Shown here: one piece after another, positions 53,831-60,988 of the stretch
Numbering within the stretch: the stretch's first letter is position 1
Layout of the letters: the number at the start of each line of letters is the position of its first letter
NCBI GenBank assembly: GCA_016125335.1
Contig: WGLY01000002.1
Location: 1 to 64,000 of the forward strand
Source of the DNA: Frankiales bacterium
Lineage (GTDB): Bacteria > Actinomycetota > Actinomycetes > S36-B12 > CAIYMF01
Direction of reading: 5' to 3'
DNA length: 64,000 bases
Made by a program: the position numbers and the translations under genes
Notes under the pieces: generated by a model
The model's database searches: none
Seen by the model: only the letters and a program-made list of their open reading frames with translations
What the model was told of the DNA's origin: nothing

Positions 53831-55162
53831 ATGGACCCCCTCTCGACCCTGATCGGCGCATCCGGCGCCCAGCCCGACCCGCATCGCGGCACCGAGTCCC
53901 TCGTCGGCCGCTGCCCGATCTGCGATCACGCGAAGTCGCTGATCGTCTCGCTCGCCCCCGAGCGCGCCTCGGTGTGGTGCGTGATGAATCACGGCGCCTG
54001 CGACGCCGACGCGATCGTCGACCGCCTCGGCCTGCCCACCGACGTGATCCTGGAGCGCCTCGCCTCCGGCGGCTTCGAACTGGCGCACGACCGGCCGCTC
54101 CAGGCCTCGCGCACCCTGCTCGGCGTCACCCTCCTCACCCGCGCCGATCTCGCCACGCTGCCCGAGCCCGAGCCCCTGATCGCCGAGACCCTTGACCGCC
54201 GCTCGATCGCACTCCTCGCCGGCCCACCCGGCACCGGGAAGTCCTTCGTCGCTTTGGACTGGGCCGCCTCCGTCGCGACCGGCGCCCCGTGGCTCGGACG
54301 GACCGCCGAGCCCGGCCGCGTCCTCTACATCGTCGGCGAAGGCGCCCACGGCCTCCACGCGCGTCTCTCGGCGTGGGAGGCGCATCACGGCGCGGAGATC
54401 GAGACCGACCGCTTCGTCGTCCTACCGGCCGCTATCCAAGTGACACGCCCCGCCGACCTGCGCGAGTTGGCGGACCACGTCGAGCGCGAGGACTTCGACC
54501 TCGTCGTCTTCGACACCCTCGCCCGCATGGCCGTCGGCGTGGACGAGAACAGTGCCGAAGGCATGGGTCGCCTCGTCGATGCCTTCGAGACCGTCAAGCG
54601 CGCCACGCCACGCGGCACCGTCCTCGTCGTCCACCACACCGGCAAGGACGGCGAAACCGTGCGCGGCTCCTCCTCCCTGGAGGGCGCGATGGACACCGTC
54701 TACCGGATCGACGCGACCTTCGAGCCGCACGCCCTGAAGCGTACGAAGCGCAAGGACGGCCCGGTCGAGGACGTGATCGACTTCCGCCTCCAGGAGGTCG
54801 CCGACTCCTGCGTCTTCGTCCCGACCGATCGACGCTCCTTCGCCACCATCGAAGCCGACCCGGAGGCGTGGCACGCAGGCTGGACGGCCGTGCGACTGAC
54901 CTTCCGTGGCGACGCCGACTTCTCGAAGTCGGACGCCGTGCGCACCATGATCGCCAGCGGCATCGCTCGGACGACCGCCTATCGCTACCTCACGGAGCTG
55001 GTCGCGCACGGCCTCGTCCGTAACGTCATGCGGTCCGAGTCCGCGCCGCCCCGCTACAAGGTCCAGGACCACGTCGCCCGGCGGCTGCGCATCGCGATCC
55101 CAGAACCGTTCGCCCTTCGGCTCCCTGACGGGGCCGACGGCGTCCCACTCCCGTCCCACTGA
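53831..55162 (+). CDS. Replication-type AAA+ protein: zinc finger, RepA-like ATPase, winged helix
   Basis: This 443-residue protein has an N-terminal CHC-like zinc motif (CPIC, then WCVMNHGAC) near residues 28-56. A RecA/AAA_25-type ATPase follows, with Walker A AGPPGTGKSFVALDW near 131-145 and Walker B DLVVFDTLARM near 221. The C-terminal winged helix (SDAVRTMIASGIARTTAYRYLTELV order) is near 370-410. It resembles RepA-like hexameric helicases of plasmids and phage satellites. Twelve GTCCCAC heptamers begin in its last codons, consistent with an initiator and its origin. Confidence 0.72.
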   Translation: MDPLSTLIGASGAQPDPHRGTESLVGRCPICDHAKSLIVSLAPERASVWCVMNHGACDADAIVDRLGLPTDVILERLASGGFELAHDRPLQASRTLLGVTLLTRADLATLPEPEPLIAETLDRRSIALLAGPPGTGKSFVALDWAASVATGAPWLGRTAEPGRVLYIVGEGAHGLHARLSAWEAHHGAEIETDRFVVLPAAIQVTRPADLRELADHVEREDFDLVVFDTLARMAVGVDENSAEGMGRLVDAFETVKRATPRGTVLVVHHTGKDGETVRGSSSLEGAMDTVYRIDATFEPHALKRTKRKDGPVEDVIDFRLQEVADSCVFVPTDRRSFATIEADPEAWHAGWTAVRLTFRGDADFSKSDAVRTMIASGIARTTAYRYLTELVAHGLVRNVMRSESAPPRYKVQDHVARRLRIAIPEPFALRLPDGADGVPLPSH

Positions 55163-55335
55163 GGCCGAACAGGTAAGTCCGTCCCACGGAACGGCGCGGC
55201 GTCCCACGCCGCGTCCCACCCGTGGGACGCCGTCTCACCTGCGATGACGCCGTGATCCGTCCCACGTCCGTCCCACCCCAACAGGCGTCCCACCCCGACC
55301 CCCATAGGGAGTGGGACGCCCGTGGGACGTGGGAC
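55142..55335. repeat. Cluster of twelve GTCCCAC heptamers (iteron-like)
   Basis: Exact GTCCCAC copies lie at 55142, 55153, 55181, 55201, 55213, 55259, 55270 and 55287 on the plus strand. GTGGGAC (minus copies) lies at 55222, 55311, 55322 and 55329. The first two lie inside the end of the replication-type gene. Some neighbours are spaced 11-12 bases, about one helix turn. Best guess: binding sites of the replication protein, forming the element's origin or its control region. Confidence 0.85.
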
Positions 55336-55380
55336 GCCGACCCCCCTCCAACGCACGGCCCGCTGGTCCCAGGCCGTCTG

Positions 55381-55419
55381 AGCGCGCAGCGGCCCACCTG
55401 GGTTCCACCGCTGCGCGCT
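55381..55419. repeat. Perfect 12 bp hairpin after the heptamer cluster
   Basis: AGCGCGCAGCGG (55381-55392) and CCGCTGCGCGCT (55408-55419) pair perfectly around 15 bases that can themselves form CCCA/TGGG pairing. It may be a terminator for the replication gene, part of the origin, or a single-strand initiation site. Confidence 0.6.
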
Positions 55420-55525
55420 AGTCGCCCGCGCCGGGCTCCTCGCCACCTTCCGGGCCTGGAGCTCGGCGCCGGGCGCGACCTGACCACCGACCACGGAACC
55501 CACGACCACGAAGGGAACCCGTCAC

Positions 55526-55825
55526 ATGACGACCACGACCTACCGCCCCCACCGCGTCCGTACCGGCGCCGCGACCTACGAGACCGTCAACTTCGACCCG
55601 GCCGTGACCGCTTCGGTCGACGGCACCTACCGAAGCGGCGCCCTCCTCCTCGCCGCCGACGACGCCGGCCGCGTCTGGCTCCTCGCGCCACCTTCTGGCG
55701 CCGCTCACCATGACCTCGACGGCAGCCTCTACGGCGTGCCGCTCGACGCCCTGGAGCACGTCCTCGACCCGGCGGACTTCGCGCTGCTCTTCTCCGGCTA
55801 CCTGTCCCAGCGGCGGGAGGCATGA
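55526..55825 (+). CDS. Hypothetical element protein (99 aa)
   Basis: This acidic protein has no recognised family. It starts with TTTTYRPHRVRTG, followed by alternating beta-strand-like hydrophobic residues (RSGALLLAADDAGRVWLLAPP) and a Leu-rich C-terminus (LDALEHVLDPADFALLFSGYL). ATG with a GAAGGGAA ribosome site. Its stop overlaps the start of the next gene (ATGA), showing that the run of small genes is cotranscribed. Confidence 0.5.
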   Translation: MTTTTYRPHRVRTGAATYETVNFDPAVTASVDGTYRSGALLLAADDAGRVWLLAPPSGAAHHDLDGSLYGVPLDALEHVLDPADFALLFSGYLSQRREA

Positions 55826-56028
55826 CCGCCGACGACGACGGCCTCGGCCACCTCGCCCTCTGGCCCTCGGCGCCCGCGCTCCGGGCCGACGAAGCCCGCC
55901 TCGCGGCCCGCCGCGCGACCTACCGCCCTCCGGCGTGGGTCCGCTGCGTCGTCGCCTTCTACGCCTACACGGGCCGCCCTGTGCCCGACGACTCCGTCGC
56001 TGCGCGCTACCTGCGCCGCGGCTCCTAG
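55822..56028 (+). CDS. Hypothetical element protein (68 aa)
   Basis: This small protein has an acidic N-terminus, an Arg/Ala-rich middle and a hydrophobic/aromatic patch (WVRCVVAFYAYTGRPVP). No family recognised. Start overlaps the upstream stop as ATGA, so it is translationally coupled to the 99-residue gene. Codon use follows the host. Confidence 0.45.
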   Translation: MTADDDGLGHLALWPSAPALRADEARLAARRATYRPPAWVRCVVAFYAYTGRPVPDDSVAARYLRRGS

Positions 56029-56174
56029 ACCGCACGCCGCGCGCCGCTCGCGCCCGTCCTTCCGCGAGCCCGGCCGCCGCAGCGTGCTCGGCTGCGCCGC
56101 GCCCCTTCGGACCGTCCTCGGTCTTGGTCCGGCGGGGCGTGGCGCGGCTCCTGCTGCTCTCGAAGGGAACCCCG

Positions 56175-56507
56175 ATGCCTGCCTCTTCCTCCTCGTCCTG
56201 GCGAACCTCACCGCTGCCCGTCAACTGGCGCCAGATCCGCAACGTCGTGATCCGCCGCGACGGTGGTCGGTGCGTCTGGGTCGACTACGACGGCGCCTCG
56301 CGTCGGCGCTGCGCCGAGACAGGCTCCGGTCCCGGCGGTCGCCTTGAGGTCGATCACATCGGCGACCCCACGGACCACTCGCCGATGAACCTCCGCACCC
56401 TCTGCGCCTTCCACCACCGGATCCTCACCAACCGCCAGGCCGCCGCCGCGCGCCGCGCGCGAGCCTCGCGCAACCGCGAGCCCGAGCGTCACCCCGGCCT
56501 GCTCTGA
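56175..56507 (+). CDS. HNH endonuclease, phage type
   Basis: This 110-residue protein has the HNH pattern EVDHIGDPTDHSPMNLRTLC (DH, N, LC) followed by FHHRI, near residues 63-88, with a Cys in RRRCAETG and another in RCVWV completing a possible zinc site. Small HNH proteins like this lie next to terminase genes in many phages and take part in packaging. ATG with GAAGGGAA ribosome site. The next gene encodes a small-terminase-like protein. Confidence 0.82.
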   Translation: MPASSSSSWRTSPLPVNWRQIRNVVIRRDGGRCVWVDYDGASRRRCAETGSGPGGRLEVDHIGDPTDHSPMNLRTLCAFHHRILTNRQAAAARRARASRNREPERHPGLL

Positions 56508-56632
56508 GCTGGCAGGCGCAGACCCCTGGCACCCGACCCCCCTCCACCCCCCTCGTGCGTCCTGGACGGCATCGCGCCTCGGCCCGGTTACGTATCGACC
56601 TCTGACCCACCTACCTGCCTCCTGGAGGCCGC

Positions 56633-56974
56633 ATGCCCGCCCCCGCTGTCCCGGAGGGCCTCTCCGACGACGCCCGGGACCTGTTCCTCGACGTACTCGA
56701 AGCCGACCCGGAACTGGACGCGCACCGCTTCCACGCGCTCGTCCAGGCGTGTCGCCTGATCTCCCTCGCCGACACCTGCGAGGCCTCGATCGGCGAGTCG
56801 GTCACCGTTCCCGGCTACCGGGGCCAGCCCGTCGCGAACCCGCTCATCGGCGAGGCGCGTCTCGCCCGCGCCGCCGCCGTCGTCGCGCTGAAGGCGGCCG
56901 GGCTGACCCCGACCGCCTCCTCCGCCTCGGCGGCCGGCGCTGCGCTCGTCCGCAAGCGCTGGGCCTCGCGATGA
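56633..56974 (+). CDS. P27-type small terminase-like protein
   Basis: This 113-residue protein has a helical N-terminus (LSDDARDLFLDVLEADPELD), then HALVQACRLISLADTCE and the stretch TVPGYRGQPVANPLIGEARLAR. This closely resembles the DNA-recognition subunits of P27-family phage terminases, where G-x-GQP-x-x-NPL is conserved. Ribosome site CTGGAGG. Together with the HNH protein upstream this looks like a packaging cassette, but no large terminase is present. It may redirect packaging by a helper phage. Confidence 0.68.
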   Translation: MPAPAVPEGLSDDARDLFLDVLEADPELDAHRFHALVQACRLISLADTCEASIGESVTVPGYRGQPVANPLIGEARLARAAAVVALKAAGLTPTASSASAAGAALVRKRWASR

Positions 56975-57189
56975 GGCGGCCCACCACGACGACCGCCTCA
57001 GCGCCGGCACTCCCGCCCCCGCCGCCCCTCACCCCCGCCGACGTCGCCACCGCGCGCGGCTCGATCCTCCGCGCCGCCTTCGACGCCGCCACCCGCTACC
57101 GCGCCGCCCACCCCGGTGCCCCGGTCGACGGCTCCGTCGCTCGGACCCTCGCCCAGGACTTCGCCAGAGACCACGGGCGCGTGAGCTGA
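56971..57189 (+). CDS. Hypothetical element protein (72 aa)
   Basis: This Pro/Ala/Thr-rich N-terminus is followed by a helix with ATRYRAAHPGAPVDG and a short C-terminal helix (ARTLAQDFARDHGRVS). No family recognised. The ATG overlaps the stop of the small-terminase-like gene (ATGA), so the two are translationally coupled and may act together, for example as a packaging cofactor; this is speculative. Confidence 0.45.
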   Translation: MRRPTTTTASAPALPPPPPLTPADVATARGSILRAAFDAATRYRAAHPGAPVDGSVARTLAQDFARDHGRVS

Positions 57190-57274
57190 CAACCCCCGCA
57201 CCCCCCGACTCCACGGCGATAGCGCGCCCGCCGTCCTACCCGGCGCGCCCGGTGACCCAGGAGGTCACACCCGA

Positions 57275-58096
57275 ATGACCGAGAACACCGCCGCTCTGCT
57301 CCCCAACGGGAGGAGCGTCCTCGACCCGAAGACCCACCTCGGCGGCCCGCAGCGCGAGCCCAAATCCGCCCCGGCGCTGGTCGCGCTCCTCGCGCAGCAT
57401 GACCCCGCCGTGGCCTCGGCCGCCGAGGCCTACGCCGCCGCGCTCGCCGCCGCCGAGGCCGCCCGCGACGCCGGAGCCGAGATCGCCCAGGACTTCCAGG
57501 ACGCGCAGGCCGCGTACCAGCTCACGGTCCGCTCCGGCGACGCGAAGGCCAAGGAGCCGGACGCGACCGCAGCGATCGCCGCCGCCCACGTCGCGCACCG
57601 CAGCTACGCCGCCCTCGACAGGGCCGCCTCGCACGCCGCGACGGCCCTCGACGAGGCGGTCGACACCGCCTCCGTCGGCGACGCCCGAGCCGCCGCGCAC
57701 GCCGCCATGGAGGCGACGGCAGAGACCGCCCGCACCGCGCTCGCCGCAGCCGAGCAGGCCGTCGCCGCCACCGAGCAGGCAGCAAGGCTCCTCCGTGAGA
57801 TCGACCGGCGCGCCCTGATCGCCTCCGGCGTCCGCCCGACCGAGGCCGCCCAGGACGTCGACAACCTGGCCCGCCAGGCGGAGGACGACCGGGTCCTCGT
57901 CGCCCGCCGCACCGCCGCCCTGCGAGGCGGAGACCTCCCCCTCGCGCTGCGCATCCCGACGCCGACGTTCATCGAGGGCACCCGCACCCCCGCCCCCGAC
58001 CGCCTCGCAGCCACCCGAGCCGCCGAGAACGCCGAGGCCGCCCGGCGTCGTAGCGGCCTCCCGTCGGGCCGCGTCGGCACCCTCCGCGCCGTCTAG
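57275..58096 (+). CDS. Ala-rich coiled-coil protein of the element
   Basis: This 273-residue protein has a long Ala/Glu/Gln-rich helical middle (residues 40-180) with regular heptad-like spacing, and basic Pro/Arg-rich ends. I recognise no enzyme or structural family. The position after the terminase-like gene, and the length and composition, are reminiscent of phage scaffold or helical accessory proteins. A strong AGGAGG ribosome site precedes the ATG. The next gene starts nine bases after its stop. Confidence 0.5.
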   Translation: MTENTAALLPNGRSVLDPKTHLGGPQREPKSAPALVALLAQHDPAVASAAEAYAAALAAAEAARDAGAEIAQDFQDAQAAYQLTVRSGDAKAKEPDATAAIAAAHVAHRSYAALDRAASHAATALDEAVDTASVGDARAAAHAAMEATAETARTALAAAEQAVAATEQAARLLREIDRRALIASGVRPTEAAQDVDNLARQAEDDRVLVARRTAALRGGDLPLALRIPTPTFIEGTRTPAPDRLAATRAAENAEAARRRSGLPSGRVGTLRAV

Positions 58097-58105
58097 GAGA
58101 CCACG

Positions 58106-58300
58106 ATGACCACCCACGACCCCGTCAAGGCCGCCGTCGCCGCCGCGCTGGAGCGCACCGAGAACCCGCCGCCCCGCGCCCCCACTCGGGAAGAGGTCTT
58201 CGACGCTCACAACGAGCGCCTCAAGGATCTGGGCTACCCGCCCCGCGCCTACACCGACTCGAAGGGCCGCCTCGTCGTCCCCGACGGCGCGGAGCCGTGA
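58106..58300 (+). CDS. Hypothetical element protein (64 aa)
   Basis: This short protein has a helical N-terminus (VKAAVAAALERT), a Pro-rich linker, then EEVFDAHNERLKDLGYPPRAY and a C-terminal strand KGRLVVPDGAEP. No family recognised. TAGGAGA ribosome site. Its stop overlaps the next start (GTGA), so it is coupled to the 112-residue gene. Confidence 0.45.
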   Translation: MTTHDPVKAAVAAALERTENPPPRAPTREEVFDAHNERLKDLGYPPRAYTDSKGRLVVPDGAEP

Positions 58301-58635
58301 GCCGCCGCCCCCGCCGCGTCGAGACGGCGCCGAACGTAGTTCGCGACCACCTCCCGGTGAGCGACCCCGACACCTACACCGCCCACGCGAGGGCGCTGTA
58401 CGGCCTGCTCCTCCCGGCGGCACTCGAAGCCGGGCACACCGACGACCGCGCCACTCGCCGCTACGTCGTCTCGGTCGCAGCTCCGGCCCTCGTCGTCGAC
58501 TCGCTGCGCGGGGTCGACGACTACGGCACCGGCCCCGGCGAGCCCGACAGCATCGTCGCGCAGCAGATCGCTGCGCGTGCGTCCAACCTGCGCGCGGCCG
58601 TGGCCGGCGCCTGGATCCAGGAGGTGAGCCGATGA
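58297..58635 (+). CDS. Hypothetical element protein (112 aa)
   Basis: This protein is helix-rich with a conserved-looking ALYGLLLPAALEAGHTDDRATRRYV stretch and a second helix AQQIAARASNLRAAVAGAWI. No family recognised. It is coupled to both neighbours by four-base overlaps (GTGA and ATGA), so three small proteins are translated as a unit. Not an obvious structural or lysis protein. Confidence 0.45.
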   Translation: MSRRPRRVETAPNVVRDHLPVSDPDTYTAHARALYGLLLPAALEAGHTDDRATRRYVVSVAAPALVVDSLRGVDDYGTGPGEPDSIVAQQIAARASNLRAAVAGAWIQEVSR

Positions 58636-58832
58636 CCGGCCACAACTTCGTCAGGGCGTCGTGCCCCATCGGCATGCCCGCCGAGGAGCACAGCGCCCTG
58701 ACCGCCACCGCCGCCGAGTTCTCCGAGAAGCGCAAGGCACCCCCGGCGCAACCTGCCGCCCCGGAGCCCGCCCCGGAGCCCGACGACCTCGACGAGGCCC
58801 TCGCAGCGATCGAGGACGAGCATCGCGACTGA
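58632..58832 (+). CDS. Hypothetical element protein (66 aa)
   Basis: This small acidic protein begins FVRASCPIGMPAEEH, then a helix and a repetitive AQPAAPEPAPEPDDLDE linker ending in an acidic helix. No family recognised. Last gene of the coupled run that began at 55526; a clear terminator hairpin follows immediately. Confidence 0.42.
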   Translation: MTGHNFVRASCPIGMPAEEHSALTATAAEFSEKRKAPPAQPAAPEPAPEPDDLDEALAAIEDEHRD

Positions 58833-58837
58833 ACGCT

Positions 58838-58885
58838 GCGCCCGGCCCCCGACCCTTCCCTCAGCGGGGGCCGTGGGCCGGGCGC
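58838..58885 (+). terminator. Terminator of the small-gene operon
   Basis: GCGCCCGGCCC (58838-58848) pairs with GGGCCGGGCGC (58875-58885), and the enclosed bases add a CCCCC/GGGGG stem. It ends the operon of small element genes. Confidence 0.7.
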
Positions 58886-58964
58886 GCACCGCGATCAGAT
58901 GCAGCATGCTGAGCGGCACGCGGCCGCGCTGACGCAAGCCCGCCGCCGAAACGAGGGAGCCAGC

Positions 58965-59741
58965 GTGACGCTCATCGCCTTCTACGCGAACAGGGACTTC
59001 GCAGTCGTGGCCGCGGACCGACGGGTGACGTTGCCGGACGGAACCATCAAGGAGGACAGCTACACGAAGTTGCTGACGTGGGACGGGGGGTTGGTCTTCG
59101 GTCTGACGGGCGCCGCCTACCTGAACGTCTCTGGGCAACAGGTTCGGTCTATCGACTGGCTGGCGAAGGATCTCGCTGCATCTGCCTTAGCCGGAAGCGC
59201 CAGGCGCCTGGATCTCGCGGCGGTGACAAAGAGGCTCAATCGAGTCGCCCTGCGAAATCCTCGGCGGAAGCTCGCCTTCGCCGGGATCGGCTTCCTCGAT
59301 CGGCGGCCCACGCTCGCGCTGATCAGCAACATGCACATGGCTGACGGCACCATCCGGAGTCATCCCGCCCGGCTATTCGTGGCGACCTCGTTGCAGGACT
59401 ACCACGAGGAGTTCTTCACTCTCGGCGTTCCACCATCGCAGGCATCGCTCGACCTGCTGCACAAGGCGATTCCCAAGGTCAGATCGAACCCAATGGCCGT
59501 GGCTCAGGTGCTTGTCGGCTTCATCAAGCGCTCGTCCGGTCCGGTCGTTGGGCAGGAATGCCTCGTCGTCTGGCTCCACAGCGACGCCACGGTCGACGAC
59601 GCGTTCTACTGCGACGTCCTCGGTCCAGGCATTCGACCTGGCGCACTCGTCAACTTCGCGATGCCTGTGGGAGTGATGGGTAGCGGCGTCTCACACATAC
59701 ACCCACAACCTCTACGACGTTCTCGCCGACGTCGCGACTGA
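58965..59741 (+). CDS. Ntn-hydrolase/proteasome-like protein
   Basis: This 258-residue protein begins VTLIAFYANRDFAVVAADRRVTLPDG, then KLLTWDGGLVFGLTGAA. The order (beta strands, AADRR, a Gly-rich turn) resembles the N-terminal strands of proteasome-like Ntn hydrolases, in which an early Thr/Ser/Cys is the nucleophile. The catalytic residue cannot be fixed by eye. GTG at 58965 has a GAGGGA ribosome site. Base composition is lower in GC than the rest of the element. Monocistronic, with a terminator after it. Confidence 0.55.
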   Translation: MTLIAFYANRDFAVVAADRRVTLPDGTIKEDSYTKLLTWDGGLVFGLTGAAYLNVSGQQVRSIDWLAKDLAASALAGSARRLDLAAVTKRLNRVALRNPRRKLAFAGIGFLDRRPTLALISNMHMADGTIRSHPARLFVATSLQDYHEEFFTLGVPPSQASLDLLHKAIPKVRSNPMAVAQVLVGFIKRSSGPVVGQECLVVWLHSDATVDDAFYCDVLGPGIRPGALVNFAMPVGVMGSGVSHIHPQPLRRSRRRRD

Positions 59742-59745
59742 CAGC

Positions 59746-59782
59746 ACGACGCCCGCCTCCGTGGCTCGGAGGCGGGCGTCGT
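59746..59782. terminator. Bidirectional terminator
   Basis: ACGACGCCCGCCTCCG (59746-59761) and its perfect complement (59767-59782) are separated by five bases, between convergent genes ending at 59741 and 59798. It is the strongest hairpin in the element. Confidence 0.85.
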
Positions 59783-59797
59783 ACTCGCTCGTGTGGA

Positions 59798-60064
59798 CTA
59801 GATGTGCGTGTTGATCCAGTCCCAATCAGCCTTGTTCAGCCAGCCAGCGGCGGTGCCGCCCACAGTCATGACCAGCACTCGGTCGTTCTTGTCCACGTGC
59901 CCCGCGAGCGAGTCCCACACGGCCGCGGGGCTGTGAGCGGTGGCCACAAGCCACGTCGACTGCAGGCAGTGCCTGTACGCACCGAGGCCCTTGATGGCCT
60001 CGATCAGACCGGAGTAGTTCTGCCCCGGCCGCTGGAGGTCGTAGGAGACCATGATTCCGTTCAT
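59798..60064 (-). CDS. SinR/Cas2-like small protein
   Basis: This 88-residue protein begins MVSYDLQRPGQNYSGLIEAIK and contains GAYRHCLQSTWLVAT and KNDRVLVMTVGGTAAGWL. The pattern (MVSYDL at the first strand, a Cys-Leu-x-Ser-Thr-Trp strand, a final acidic residue and VLVM strand) matches small proteins annotated as SinR family, whose ferredoxin-like fold is related to Cas2 and VapD. No CRISPR repeats or cas1 are present. Possible nuclease toxin or nucleic-acid-binding regulator. Ribosome site GAAGGTGAAGG. Confidence 0.7.
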   Translation of the reverse strand: MNGIMVSYDLQRPGQNYSGLIEAIKGLGAYRHCLQSTWLVATAHSPAAVWDSLAGHVDKNDRVLVMTVGGTAAGWLNKADWDWINTHI

Positions 60065-60140
60065 CGTGTTCCTTCACCTTCCGCTCCGCGGCGAATGTCG
60101 CGTGAGCAGCTCTGAGTGAGGACACCTCGTGTGACAGAGG

Positions 60141-60174
60141 GCACAGCCAGCGCGCTCCATGGCGCTGGCCGTGC
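60141..60174. promoter_or_regulatory. Inverted repeat upstream of SinR-like gene
   Basis: GCACAGCCAGCGC (60141-60153) pairs at 12 of 13 positions with GCGCTGGCCGTGC (60162-60174). It lies 77 bases upstream of the SinR/Cas2-like start and could be an operator or hairpin. Confidence 0.5.
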
Positions 60175-60312
60175 TACCTTCGCGCTACTGCCAGGTAGAC
60201 ACGAAGCCTCGGTCGAGGGGTCCGGACCACGGACCACTTGTCCGAGGCCTTCGTCACTCAGGGGACAGGCTACCTGGGCTTACTTACAAGCGTGTGACTA
60301 GCCGTCATCCCC

Positions 60313-60389
60313 TGTGGACAATTCTGTGGATTGTCCTGGGGACAAGCCCATGAGCGCTGGGGATTAGCGTGTGGACGGCCTGTGGTCAA
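60313..60389. other. Cluster of DnaA-box-like 9-mers
   Basis: Five 9-mers all face the same way: TGTGGACAA (60313, an exact actinobacterial DnaA box), TGTGGATTG (60325), TGGGGACAA (60337), TGTGGACGG (60370) and TGTGGTCAA (60381). The first three are 12 bases apart. A 14 bp palindrome GGGAGATTTCTCCC and an A/T-rich patch follow. The arrangement resembles a DnaA-dependent origin or a DnaA-titrating site. Confidence 0.7.
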
Positions 60390-60537
60390 GGGAGATTTCT
60401 CCCGTTCCATACCGATTCTAATTGTGATGCGGCTCACATCGTGACGTCCTGCTGGGACTCAGTTCCGCCCGAAGGACAGGCGAGGGCGCCCGGCTCCGCA
60501 ACGGGGAAAGCGAGGCCAGGCTCCCATCGCTGGTTAG

Positions 60538-60795
60538 TCAGGCAGCCCCGAGAATCTCCTCGACCGTGCCGACGACCGGGACGGCGAACCCTTCGGCGAT
60601 CGTCGCCTCGACCCAGTTGAGTCCGAGCCGGTAGTCCGCGCCGAGCAGTCCGTCGAGGTCGATCTCCAGGACCGCCCCCGCGCCGATCGGCCGAAACCCG
60701 GCCGCCGTGAGCTGCTCGTAGACCTCCCCGAAGGCGATCTCGTCGATCGCGGACCCGACGTAGACCGTGGGCTCACCGGCCCCCATGCTTCCCAT
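60538..60795 (-). CDS. Hypothetical element protein (85 aa)
   Basis: This acidic protein has TVYVGSAIDEIAFGEVYEQLTAAGF and LLGADYRLGLNWVEATIAEGFAVPVVG. The alternation of hydrophobic strands and an early VYVGS followed by a late NWVE-A-G-PVV pattern vaguely recalls nucleoside 2-deoxyribosyltransferase-like folds, but the protein is too short to be sure. ATG at 60795; a second ATG nine bases later is possible. No neighbour points to a role. Confidence 0.4.
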   Translation of the reverse strand: MGSMGAGEPTVYVGSAIDEIAFGEVYEQLTAAGFRPIGAGAVLEIDLDGLLGADYRLGLNWVEATIAEGFAVPVVGTVEEILGAA

Positions 60796-60988
60796 AGCGC
60801 GCTCCCTGCTTGCTCAGGTGGTGCGTCAGGCCCCGGCGCAGCGGTCGCAACGCTCCGCCGGGGCCGCCTCCGCTGTGCGACGTGGTCAGGCTAGGACTGC
60901 CGGCGCCCCGGGCGCAAGGTATGGAAATCGCGGAATTCGTTGCGGCACAGGGGATCGCGCGTCGTCTCGCGCTAGTCGTTTCCCGCGA

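Larger units (their letters stand above)
60065..60537. other. Intergenic region of the element, 473 bases, with DnaA-box cluster
   Basis: No convincing gene. The stretch is less GC-rich than its surroundings. It holds an inverted repeat (60141-60174), a series of DnaA-box-like 9-mers (60313-60389), a 14 bp palindrome (60390-60403) and an A/T-rich patch around 60390-60425. Good candidate for an origin of replication or a control region. Confidence 0.6.

Noticed and set aside
55142-55335. CRISPR-like array
   Set aside because: The GTCCCAC units are only seven bases, in both orientations, and without regular spacers; no cas genes are present although a Cas2-like protein lies elsewhere in the element.
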